This document shows positions 36,961 to 47,960 of a stretch of 64,000 nt of DNA, piece by piece; position 1 is the first letter of the stretch; each line of letters begins with the position of its first letter. A model generated the notes under the pieces. It ran no database searches. It worked only from the letters and a program-made list of their open reading frames with translations, and was not told the origin of the DNA. Both the position numbers and the translations under genes were made by a program. The DNA is from Himantopus leucocephalus (lineage: Eukaryota > Chordata > Aves > Charadriiformes > Recurvirostridae), in the NCBI GenBank assembly GCA_003993805.1, contig RSEF01000001.1, forward strand, positions 205,420,563 to 205,484,562, given 5' to 3'.

Positions 36961-39606
36961 AATTCTTATGAAACTATTGATATGACAGCATTTGCTATTT
37001 AAATTGTTAGTTTCTTTTCTGACCTCCTGTTTATAAAAGAAGCGAGAGGTCTGTGAAGCCACGGCCTCGTGCCTTATGGCATCACACGCAGCACTGCGGG
37101 TGTTCACTCTTCCCAATGGATAGCTTTTCTATGGACATAGCAGTGAGGAATCAACTGTTGCTACTAGTCTGCTCCCAGCACATGCTGTAAGTAATATTTA
37201 AGCCTTCATGAGTATTAAGATATGCAGCTAAATCTTGCCATTTGAATATTGCTTTTCTATGATTAAATGTACTCATCGAAATGAATACACCAGATTTAAG
37301 CTCCTGTCTTTCTGCTATTCCTTATTATAAAAGTCAGTATTTATCATTATTCATGTGTGAATATTAGCTTGCATTCGATGGTCAAATGACTCTTCCAAAT
37401 TAAAGTTTGCAATAAAAGAAAAAACTCCGAGAGGAGGAGAAAGTTCTACCTGAAAAAAGAACAATAAGAAATACCAGTCAATGGGTAACTCTAAGCCACT
37501 TCGCCACTAAACTCCGAGTAAGACGCTGAAGGGAGGAATTCCCTTCTCTTTTTGAAATCACAGAAAAGAACAGAAAGAAATCCTTGGCCATTGGCTTGAT
37601 ACACAGCCTTACCAAATCAAATGTGAGTTTTCCCCTGGGGTCAGTTTTTGTCTTTCCACTCACTTTGACTGGTTTGCAATAGCGCACACACACAGAATGG
37701 AAGGCGCAGGTGAGCAGAGGGTGACCCTGCCAGCATGACTGGGGCTTGGGGGACTGGGAGCAGATGAGCAGGCAGCTTGAGCAAACGCATTTACACTTGT
37801 TTACTCCAACTAGATCCAAATTAATTTGTGAAACATTCCCTTTGGGCCTGGTAGGCTGTTGAAAGCAAAAGAACATTTGTTTCTTCTACTGGCACTCATA
37901 CTAATTGCTAGGTTCACATCTGCCGGGCTCCTCTTCTCATGGAGGGCTCCCGTCCTCCATATCTCCGTCTCTGCAAGTGTACCACGGTTACATGTTCTCA
38001 AAGACCTTTTTGTAACTCCACGCTATGGCAATGCAATCCTGGCATGCAACTGTATAGGTACTGGCAGCATCTCTCATCTTTCTTTTGAGAAACTGACAAT
38101 GGCATAATTTTGTCTCAAACCGATTTTTTCTGGTTTTATAACAAGCACTACAAGCACTATCCTGCTTCTCTAATGAAGCACAGTTCATTTTTTGCCTAAA
38201 AGATGGTATAGATAGGATAATGCCATTTCTTAATACCATTTCAATTAGATAATATGGCAATCAGAAAATACTCACATTTTAACTTTAGAACTATAATCAT
38301 GACTGACCAGAAGAATACAGGATGGGGAAAGTAAATTCACACGGCTGCTTTGCAAGCTGCAAACTACTTCCATTACACTCAGACATTTAGGAAACACAGA
38401 TACTGGACTTCCCTCAGTCAAGCAGGTGAGTATTTCCCAGCATCTGCCTTTTCTTCCTTATCTTACACATAGTAGGTGGTTGATTTCCAACAGCATTAAA
38501 TCAAGGGCTTTGGTATGAACACATTGGACTCTGCTTCCAATAAGCAGCAGTAACTAATAGCAAAGTACAAATAATAAGGAAAGCGATAAATATCAAATTG
38601 ATAAAACAGAGAAAAACACAGTGCAACAAAGACAGGGATTTAGAAAATTCTATAGGTATAACTTGATTTAAAATACTACAGGATTTTAAAACATGCAATT
38701 GTGTAAAAAAGAAACCATAGGGTAAACTCTTCCAAAATATCTGTTTACCATAAAATAGTAATAATACTACTTCTTCTGCTGACAATCAAACAAAATAAAT
38801 ATTTGACCATATCTGCAGTAGTTCTGCAACTTTGCAGGACTGCTGGTGTTAATTCCAAAAGAGTCCTCATAAACTACCAGGTGCAATCTATCCTAAGAAG
38901 TCTATTGGATATGCAGAAAAAAAGTAATGGGATAAAAGGAGTAAGACAAATTTGAAGAAAATAATTAAACCGATTGATTCAACAGAATTGGGATTTGTAC
39001 CTTACAAGCAGTTCAGCTCTGACAAGTTGCTCCCCTGAAGGGATTCTTCACTGACTAATTAGCAAATCTATTCTGTCCAAATTGTCAGCTAAATACCCTG
39101 GAAAAAGTTAGCGATGGACTATTATGGGAAGCTGAGAACCAAGAGGAAGGTAAAGGAAAAAAGTGAAAAGGGGGGGAGATAGAGGAACCCCACCCCTCCT
39201 GGTAAACCCCCGCTCCTGCCAGCAGCCCGGAGCAGTGGAGATGCTGAACAAGGCGAATGCAGCATTTATCCATCACCGGGCGGGGGGGTGGCCCCTGGGA
39301 ACCAACAACATGGGATTTTTTTGGGTGGCTCAGACTTTTCTGTAAGGAATTCTTTATATGTGAAAAGTTGTGACAATTTAGTGATATTACATTAATCTGC
39401 GCAAGAAAATGCATGGAAAAACCTGCATGCAGATTTATTTACATCCATTCACACCATCCTAAATTTCATTTACGATTTAAGCTAAGAAGTCCTCAACATA
39501 AGTGACAGGTTTAAGTAATCTATACACATTCTTTGGAGTTAATTTACTTAAACCAGAGCAGTATTTCTGAAGCAAAATAGGCCAAAATCAAACCAAACTT
39601 GGAAGG

Positions 39607-40100
39607 AGGCGAATGCAGGCTAAGAGGGAGCTCAGGAGGCCTCTGCTGCAACCTCCTGCTCACGGCAGGCTCAGCTCTGAGGTCAGACCAGGCTGCTCAG
39701 GGCTTCATCCAGTCAGGAGCTGAAAACCTTCAACAGTAGAGACCGCATCACGTCTGCGGACAACCTGTGCCTTTGCCTCACTGTCCTCACAGGGCAAAAA
39801 GTGTCTCCTTACACCTAGGCTGAAAGTCTTGTCTTTCAACTTACATCCATCATCTCTATCTTCCCATCTGGCCCCACTTTGGAGAGCCTGCCTCTGTCTC
39901 CTTGATGACCTCCCCACAGGCACTGGGCACTACTGGTAGGTCCTCCTGAAGCTGCCTCTGCTCCAGGCTGCACAAGCCCAGCTCCCCCAGCCTCCCTCTG
40001 CAGGAAAAGTGCTTCAGCCCCACCATCTCAGGGGCCTCCCCTACCATTTGTCCAATGTCTGTCCTGTACCAGGGAGCCCCAAGCTGGGCGCAGGATTCCG
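39607..40100 (-). mobile_element. CR1 LINE, 5'-truncated 3' portion
   Basis: About 490 bp whose reverse complement runs through the CR1 ORF2 tail and 3' UTR. It contains CTGGGGGAGCTGGGCTTGTG followed by CAGCCTGGAGCAGAG, later GACTGGATGAAGCCCTGAGC, and then AGCCTGGTCTGACCTCAGAG near the 3' end (low coordinate). The same subfamily-specific 3' phrase recurs in the element ending near 47.96 kb. Frame disruptions make it a dead fossil. It lies between the CRYL1 3' end and the CpG island. Confidence 0.9.
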
Positions 40101-42524
40101 ACAGAGTCTAATGACTGTAAAGGGGATTAATTCTGAAGAGGGTACAAGTCCCTGGGATGAGGACAGCCCATTTCATTCCTTTAGCTACCTTTTCCTAATG
40201 CTTTCCCGTTGTTGTTGCATTTACCAACTAATAATTTTGTGTGCTTCAAATCCTAAGCAAATGTCAACTAAAATACATTTTTTGTCAAGCATCTCCCTTC
40301 CAACTTGTAGCTGTGAACCTGGGTGGGAACTGGTGCTCCAAGGCGAGCTCTGCTGTATGCCAGACCCTGCGGATGAGCTGCTCACTGCAGAGGATGGCTC
40401 TGGCACTCTCTGGAGTGCTTTTTCCCCCCCAGAAAGCCATTCCCTCACGGCAGGGCCCTGCCTCTGCAGCAGGTGGTCACCTACACATGAATTATAGGAG
40501 AGTGCACATTATTTCTTGTCTATTTACTCCCACTGACTCCCACAAATTATTTTACCAGGGCACTGGTTTATAAAGACATATTATGTAGTGCTACCACTAG
40601 ACTATCACACCGGAGCACAGAAGTTAACACCTTCCTCATTAAAATATTTTATTCATAAGCAAATAATAAACATGGAGGCAAATATATGATGACATGATCG
40701 AGTTTTAAAATATCTCAGAATAAACAGAAGCAATGCGAGCTACTTAGTTACGAAAATGTCATACGCTCACAGAAAATCAGGTCTAATCTTGAAAGTAATT
40801 GGAACCTTCCATAGCCTTGTCTGAAATACAAAAACATACATAAAATTAGGAAATCAACCCCATAATTAATCTTCTATTGCTTAATAAGGCATCAGGAGTA
40901 AGGACTGACCTCCCCAACTTCAGTTGTCTAAATGCAGGTTGTGGCAATAAAAAGCAATAGAAGAAACCTGACAATTTTAAGTCTATATTGGGATAAAATT
41001 AATCCAGCTTACAAATTTTCCTTTCTCTTCACTGATTACAAAGGAGCACAGGACCACCTCAGCATTATGCCCGCCACCCCATGTTTCACATCCAGAGATG
41101 TGTTCTTGGCCCACCACTTATGTCAAGCAATACAATTTATTTTAGGTCTCTTTTACTGTGACCTAAGCAGAAATAAGTTGTAATGGTATGTTCATGCAGA
41201 CGTATCTGCTGTTCAGCTCAAAATGGCAACTAATTAAGTTTCAGTAACTTGTTTGTGTGCTGCACCCTCTGTAAAAAAACAAGATTTGAAATGCCCCTGA
41301 GCTGAACATTAGCAAAATGACAGCTTAACACTTCTGCATCTGGCTGCGACTGAAGCTACATGACCAGTTAGCACGAATTTAGAAACGCTTAACTCAAGCA
41401 GTGTGGGTGCGATGCACTGTTTCAAGTTACTCTTCCTAGCTGCATAACAAGACTGCCCCAAGGTTCCAACTAAGATCAAAGTCCATCTATATTACAGGGT
41501 ACATACATTCATAATAACACTTTGCTGTGGACCAAAACACACCACTGCAACAACTGAGGATATTACTACTTCCAGGTGCATCCTTGTACGCGGAGGAGAT
41601 GGTGTGTCTCCTGTAGGAAGGGCAGCAGTAAAGCATAAATGCTACATCTAATCCACTGCATCTTTCCCTCTGTGGGGGAGCAAAACAGCAGATACCTGGA
41701 GTCCCTTCAGCTACAACTGTTAAATTCAGAACAGCTGAGTCCTGAAGAAGCACTCCTTGCTTCAGATAATGTACAAAATAGGCATGGCAACAGACAGGTG
41801 GACTGGAGCAGCCTGCGAGTAGTAATGGAGTAGCCTGGGAAAGTCCAGACCAATCCACTACACCATACTGCCTTCCAAACTAGCTATTAAATCAAAATCT
41901 CTTCATTTTTCATAGACAAGTCTTAAAATGGGGCACATATTTATGCAGCAATGCCAATGGCCAGCATCAAACACCTGACTTAAGCTGGGGGCAAAGCCAT
42001 GGGCTATCAAGTGCATGATCTTAAAGACCAAGTAGGTCTCTGGAAAGTCTTACAGAACCAAGGGTAGGGGATGAAGGGTGAATTCTGCTCTATTTACTCC
42101 AACTTAGATCATCAAACTGGTACAGAAGTGCCAAAGGGAGGGAAAGGAGGAGTTATTCTTTCCTCTACATTGTGGAACAGTCACAGAGCTAAGTTGAAGT
42201 GACCCGTACTGCTGTTGAGGTCTCAGCTCACCAGCCAGTGAAGCTACTCTTCTGCTCAACACAGCCTTCTCCTATCTACAGTCAGTGCTTTACAAATTAA
42301 CCTCGCTGTCACAGTGACTGGCGGGTGAGGGCCTATTTTCTCCAGTGACAAACAGCTGATGTTTGCCTATTTCAGATCCCTGCATAAGCAAATATTGTTC
42401 AAGTGCTAAATTCCTAAGCAAGCTGAAAAATGCATTATTTAAAATATGATTGTGTTCCAGCATTGCACAACATTAGTATTGCTAAAGCTACTTACTGCTT
42501 ACACATCTAATGCATATATATAAT
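40101..42524. other. Intergenic DNA just downstream of CRYL1
   Basis: No recognisable gene or repeat. It carries minus-strand AATAAA hexamers at 40648-40653 and 41128-41133 that could end longer CRYL1 transcripts, so part of the stretch may be 3' UTR. Confidence 0.45.
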
Positions 42525-42701
42525 AATTTGATAAATTTTAACTGCTTTTTAATAACTGTTTCCAGTTATTTATGAATTATGTCATGACAAATTTGGACCA
42601 AATGTTTCATTGGTCTCTATATTTGTGCATATCATTGGTTGCACATTCAGTCTCCTCTTCTACATGACCAAAAATTGCCACTTTTTATGAAGATCTGCTC
42701 T
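42525..42701 (-). other. CRYL1: CRYL1 3' UTR with candidate poly(A) signal
   Basis: The sequence after the CRYL1 stop is AT-rich and non-coding. A minus-strand ATTAAA hexamer lies at 42548-42553, about 150 nt after the stop, and TG-rich minus-strand sequence (GATGTGTAAGC) follows near 42500. This would give a short 3' UTR. An AATAAA on the same strand at 40648-40653 and another at 41128-41133 are alternatives giving UTRs of about 1.6-2.1 kb. The choice cannot be made without transcripts. Confidence 0.35.
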
Positions 42702-42848
42702 TCATTTGGTTTCTCCTGTTAGACTAGGTGCATCCCAGTCAGATTTCATTTCTTTTTTCAGTTTGGCAAGACCAGCGAGACATTCATCTCTCCATTTTCT
42801 CCTGGTATCCAGGACTTTTGGAACAGCTGGAATTTTTTCACACATTGC
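42702..42848 (-). CDS. CRYL1: CRYL1 terminal coding exon with stop codon
   Basis: This 147-nt minus-strand exon encodes 48 residues and a TGA stop at 42702-42704. It begins AMCEKIPAVPKVLDTRRKWR, continues DECLAGLAKLKK, and ends in a tail rich in Ser, Asp and Lys. The RRxWRDECLxxLAKLK block is diagnostic for the CRYL1 C-terminus. The acceptor TTTTCTGTTCCAG sits directly above 42848 and the phase (0) agrees with the preceding exon. Compared with the human protein as I remember it, the tail after LAKL is about 11 residues longer (18 rather than 7). The gene continues upstream past position 64000, so about the first two thirds of the protein is not in this window. Confidence 0.95.
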   Translation of the reverse strand, partial: AMCEKIPAVPKVLDTRRKWRDECLAGLAKLKKEMKSDWDAPSLTGETK

Positions 42849-44826
42849 CTGGAACAGAAAATTTAAGATGATTAAATCTCACGTTCTGTGTAAAAAGTTT
42901 CTCACCAGCATCATTTTCCTGCTTTTCCTGCGTCAGACCAAGCAACCATCCACATAAACTGTAATTTAGTCTATCACAAGCAATAGGCCACTAAGTCTTT
43001 ACGTGGGTGACTGGAAATGAGCTAACCTGCACGAGAAGAAAAGTGCTCCCACTTGGAGAAGGTTGGCCTGAATGTGGCAATGAAGGTGCCTACAGAAACA
43101 TCAAACCATCAGCCTCTTCTCTCGGTTTGCCCCATACAGCCACTGTCTAGTCTCTTTGATAATAACCTTTTATTAAATAGGAAGGAGGCAACCTGGCCAT
43201 TTATGTGGCCAAAAATGTGCTCTAAACCAAATTCCTGCGTGCGTGTGTTTAAAGCTGTGATCTCTCTTCTGGCTCCTAATAAATGTAATGAAGGATACCA
43301 TGTTCATTAAAAACATTTTGTCTTGGGAGTGCCAGTTATAACCAAAATGACACGGGAAGATGCATAACAAACCCAGAATTATGATTTATTGGAGTATGGG
43401 GGAGAGAAAGTACAGTACTATTTGAGGACACAAAAGGTGGAAGTCTGAACAAGTTAGCACACAAAAATGATATTTAAAACAAAATGGGAAAAAAAAGTGT
43501 TTCTGAGTGCATAATCAAAGTTGCCTTAGAAGTGCCAGTTAAATGTATCATTGAAAGGAGAACAAGAGGTAGTAAGCTCTGGCCAGCTAGTACATTGTAA
43601 CAGATTTTCTTTCAAAGTAAAAAAGCTGTTTTGAGAGTGCAGGTAGAGATCACAAAGTGATCTTTGCCAAAATAGCACCTGAGGTCTGAGGTTTAAAAGG
43701 CAAGTGTTGAGAAACTGGGTAAAACCTGAACCTGTTACCAATGACTGGCAAGTTGCAGTCGCTCCAGAAAGAGTCAGGGGGAGGGACAGAGGAGTAAGAT
43801 AAGAAATGTTTAATGTTTTACTCTTAAGAGGATTCTTGCAAACCTATCTTTGGCATTGAAGACCAAAGATAATTGAGACACAGAAACAGATGTTGAAGTG
43901 AAATCCAGCTTTCCATAAAGAAACCCCAACTGTTTCATGCTAATCAAAAGCTTCTAATAATTAATAACTCCACAATTATTATTGATTGTTATTATAAGCA
44001 AGAACAAAAAAAAAAGGAACAAAAATGTTGTCTTCCAGACAGAGAGCTTCCATCTATGGAATTAACCTGACAGCTATTTGAGAATGATTCAACGCATACA
44101 TGTGTTCTTTAGCGAAGCACTAAAAAAGGCAACTATGAAAGGCAGAGTTAGGAAATAATACTTTAGTTAATTCCTATGATCCTACGAAACAGCCCACACA
44201 GTGAATATAAACAAATTGTGGGCTCAGAAATGTTAATAGACAAACTGGATCCCAATCCAGCATAGCACTTAAACATATCTTATCTTTAAAGACGCAAGTA
44301 ACCTTACCGGACTGCTAATATGCTTAACTTAAACATGTATTTGCACACATTACAGACTGGAGCTCTACTTTGTACCATATATAAAAACAAGAAAAAGAAC
44401 ACTCAGAAGAAAAAAGCTACAGAGTTTATGCAGGAAGATGGAATAGGAGTAAGACACAGGGAGAAAAGTCATGTAGGAAAGGAAGCTTGGAGCTGTGCAT
44501 ATTATGGTAGAGGACACAGAACAGAAGTGGTAAGAAATAGTGTGGAGGATTTAATGTCAATAACCCATAGCTGTTAACAGTTGACTCCTCTGTCTAGTAA
44601 TAATGTTACTCAGCTGCTAGATCACTTTCCCAGATTCCCACTGTCAAAGTCCTTTGAAAAGGGACTTACGTGCATTCTGTACTGATCTTTTCATTGAAAG
44701 GACACATTCACACAAGAAATACAGACTAGATACCTCTTAACAGTAAACTGAAATGGTACAAATGTTAAAATAAAAGTTAACGTTCTTTGTTCTGAATGTC
44801 ACTGCATTTATCAACTCTGTATTTAC
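42849..44826 (-). other. CRYL1: CRYL1 last intron
   Basis: This 1,978-bp intron is bounded by the donor GTAAAT below 44827 and the acceptor TTCCAG above 42848. It is AT-rich, with no recognisable repeat, RNA gene or extra coding exon. The open frames in it are short and carry no CRYL1-like sequence. Confidence 0.85.
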
Positions 44827-44933
44827 CTGATTGATTTTCTGCTCAATTTCACCTGAAAATTCTGGAACTGGTCCAAAGGTGTTCAGAACACATCTCATAC
44901 CTTCACGGTATCTTTCGCAATAATTTGAAATGC
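44827..44933 (-). CDS. CRYL1: CRYL1 penultimate coding exon
   Basis: This 107-nt minus-strand exon starts with GC, completing the Gly codon split by the previous exon, then encodes 35 residues including [20 protein letters not shown] and [15 protein letters not shown]. In human CRYL1 the corresponding stretch begins LSYCDRY and ends AEKVNQ. The acceptor is TTATTTTCAG immediately above 44933 and the donor is AATCAG|GTAAAT with the last exon base at 44827. The exon ends in phase 0, as the terminal exon needs. It codes for helices of the C-terminal dimerisation/substrate domain. The intron separating it from the previous exon is 14,151 bp and hosts all the larger intronic transposons of this window. 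Confidence 0.96.
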
Positions 44934-45339
44934 CTGAAAATAAGAGTGAAAAATTGCATTTCAACAGAAATTCCTACTTAAGTTTAGTAAGGCTGCCTGT
45001 GCTTGAGCACTCTCTTAAATCAGAGTCCAAAAAAAAAGGTGTGCTCTTTTGCTTAAGACACCTAATTGTCATCAAGGAAAAATGGATTCTATCCACCACA
45101 TTTCCTTTAAGGTTCATGGAAAAATCATTTAGGACATGCCTTCATTGCAAAACCAATCAATATGACATACCAGTGGGCAATGCTATGTGAGGGGTGTAGT
45201 ACACAACCATGGGTATACCCGTGCTTTGTTACTTGAGACCAGAAAGCTTCCCAGACCAGTGTCCACGGGGAGAGTACTCTCACCTCTCCTCTCCTCCTGC
45301 TTGGTATGTGGCATATCGGTCGAAACATTCCTGTTGTTA

Positions 45340-47960
45340 CTTTTATTTATTGACCTGGAGTGTATCAAGAGCAACAGGGCTCAGGGGGAAAGAGTCAAAG
45401 GCATGGAGATCCAGCTGGTCTCCAGTGAAGGAGAAACGCTTAAGGAAGAACAGATGGATCCTGCAGATCAACACCTTGTATTGTAACGGAGGTTAGCGAT
45501 GGGGATTTGGCTTTTATGACCACAGGACGCAATTTGGGGGTTGAGCACTGGTAGGGGGAGATGGGATCCACCTGACAAAGTGGGGGAAAAGCATCTTTGC
45601 CAAAAACCTGGTCAATCTGGTGAGAAGAGCTTTATATTAGGAACACTGGAAAAGCGAGATTACAACTTGTAGTCAAGTGAGGAAGGGGTGTATGGGAGTG
45701 GAAAGAAAAGAGTGCAAGGCAGAAAGTACAAGAAAAACCTCAATAAAGTAAAAAAAAAAAAGGCAGAAGGAGCCCACCTCTAGTGTATGTGCACAAATGC
45801 ATGCAACCTGGGAAACAAGCAAGGGAAATGAGAGCTCCACGTGTGGTCACACAACTACAACACTGTTGGAGCAACTGAGGCGTGGTGGGATGGCTCACAC
45901 AACTGAGTGCTGCAGTGGACAGATACACACTGCAGGAAAGACAGACAGGGAAGACAAGGAGGGGGTGTGCTATCACTGTAAAGCAGCAGCTCAGATGTAT
46001 GGAGTGTTCTATGGGATGGGCAATTGGCTGGGAGCCTGTGGGTCAGTGAGTACTGTTTGTACTCACTGTAGTGAGGCCAGTAAAGGACAACATTCTCCTA
46101 GGGTAGGAACAGTCCATCCTGATATTCAGGAAGACATGTAGATGTATCAAGAGATTGGCTTGGATGAGCTCCAGTGCAAAAAGGCAGCACACAGGAGGTG
46201 GAAGCAAGGACAGGCTGTAAAGGAGAAATTTAAAAACACTGCTCACGCATGTAGAGATGGTGTCAGAAAAGCCAAAGCTCAGCTCCGGTTGAGACTTGCA
46301 AGAATGTCAAGGGCAATAGAAGGGCTTCTACTGTCACATTAGTAATAGCAGGCTGAACAAGGAAAGTGTGGGCCCGTTGCTGAATGGGTGGGCGATTTAG
46401 TGACAGAAGAAACAGGTAAAGCAGAGTTAGTCATTGCTTTCTTTGCTTCAGCCTTCATTGACAACGTCTCCTATGCCTCTGTGCTTAGAGGCAGGGTTCA
46501 AGGAGGAGAGGAGTGATCAGCAGTAGATGACAATCTAGTCAGTGACCATCTGCAAGAACTCAGCCACACCTGAGTCCATGGGATGAGACAGAGGATCCAA
46601 GGATATGAGAGAAATGGCCCATGCCCTTGCAAGTCTGCTTTCTATTGTATTTTAAAAATCATGCCAGTCAATGCATCAATCTCATCACTTGAGATCCCCA
46701 GATGACTGAAGGCAAATATCGCACCCATCTTCCGAAAAGGTCAAAAGAACAATCCGGGCAAATCAATCTCACTTCTGTCCCTGAGAAAATCAAAGGGCAA
46801 GTCATCTTGAAACAAATTCTTGGGCACAGGAATAAGAAGAAAGTGATTGTCACAGTCAGCATCTAGTCACCAATGGGTACACTGTGGTCTAAATCATGTC
46901 TGACCGACCTCGTTGCCTTCTGTGGTAAAATCATTGTATTTGTGGAAAATAGTGAAGTAGCAGATATCATGTACCTCAGCTTTAGAAGGGCATTTGACCC
47001 TGTCTCCTATGATATCCTGTATCAAAGTTAAGACATTAAGGTCTGCATGCTTTGACAACCAGATGGACAAAAAATGGGTTGGATACTCAGGCTCAGACGG
47101 TAGTGGTTAATGGGTTGTGCTCTACCTGAAGGCCAGTAAAGGAGAGTACTGCAGCAATCTATCCTGAGACCTGTACTGCTTAACAGCATTTGCTCATAAA
47201 GTTTGTCACTCATACCAGATTGAGCAGGGGTGGGAGGTGGGGGGAGGCAGACCAGCTGATACATTGGAGGACAGGGCTGCCCTTAGGCTGGAGGAATGAG
47301 CCAATACAAAACCTTAAAAAATTTAACAAGGACAAATGCAAGACCCTGCACCTCAGAAGGAAGAGCTCCTTGCAACAACACTGGCTTGTGAACCCCAAGA
47401 ACTCCGGGTCCTGGTAGGCAGCAAGCTGAACGTGAACCAACAGTGTTTCCTGGCAGCAAAGAGGGCCAACAGCATCCTGGGCTGAGTTAACAGCACAGCC
47501 ACTAGGTTGAAGGAAGTGATTACCCACCTTTACTTGGCATACTGCATTCAACTGGGGATCCCCCAATACAAGAAAGACATTGACAAACTGGAGCGACTTC
47601 AGCAGAGACCACCAAAGTGGCGGGGGCTGGAGCATTTGCCCTGTGACGAGAGCCTGGGGGAGCTGGGCTTTTTCAGCCTGGAACAGAGATGGCTTTGGGG
47701 GGACCTAACAGCAGCTCCCCAGTTCCAACGGGGAGGTCATTGAGCAGACGGACCTGGGCTCTTCACAGTTGTTGGATGACAGGAGGACATGAGACAACAG
47801 CACAATTTGAAACGAGAGGTTCAGACTGGATACTCAAGCATTGGCTCAGGTTGCCCACAGAAGTTGTGCCGTCTCCATCTCTGGAGGTTTTCAAGACTGG
47901 ATGAAACCCTGAGCAGCTTGGTCTGACCTCAGAGCTGACCCTGCTGTGAACATCTTAAAA
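45340..47960 (+). mobile_element. Long degraded CR1 LINE (ORF2 remnants)
   Basis: About 2.6 kb of CR1-family sequence on the plus strand, antisense to CRYL1. Landmarks in order: a 5' region with ATGGGATCCACCTGACAAAG (near 45.56 kb); the endonuclease-region phrase GGATGGCTCACACAACTGAG (45.89 kb); GTGGGCCCGTTGCTGAATGG (46.37 kb); RT motif A at about 46966-47010, which reads YLSFRRAFD; the RT motif C region near 47.2 kb, reading KFVTHTRLS; and the C-terminal tail LERLQQRP ... GLEHLPCDESL ... LGFFSLEQR at 47.5-47.7 kb. Both catalytic RT motifs have lost their aspartates, and many stops and frameshifts are present. The copy is shorter than a full CR1 because of internal deletions. The start coordinate is uncertain and might lie upstream. 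Confidence 0.85.

Larger units (their letters stand above)
30856..39606. other. Intergenic DNA without recognised gene
   Basis: About 8.7 kb of mostly AT-rich sequence. It includes the duplicated contig ends at 34636-34978, a C15 run at 36946-36960 and many short chance frames. No RNA gene, LTR or CR1 copy is recognisable. A stretch at about 33.4-33.6 kb with several TAATTA- and ATAAATCA-type homeobox cores could be regulatory, but this is only an impression. Confidence 0.45.

Noticed and set aside
1..42500. A beta-connexin (GJB6/GJB2) coding exon inside the window
   Set aside because: Such an exon is one uninterrupted frame of about 225-260 codons; no frame of that length or sequence exists on either strand.
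46044..46068. Perfect 10-bp inverted repeat (CAGTGAGTAC / GTACTCACTG)
   Set aside because: It lies within the decayed CR1 and is short enough to be chance.
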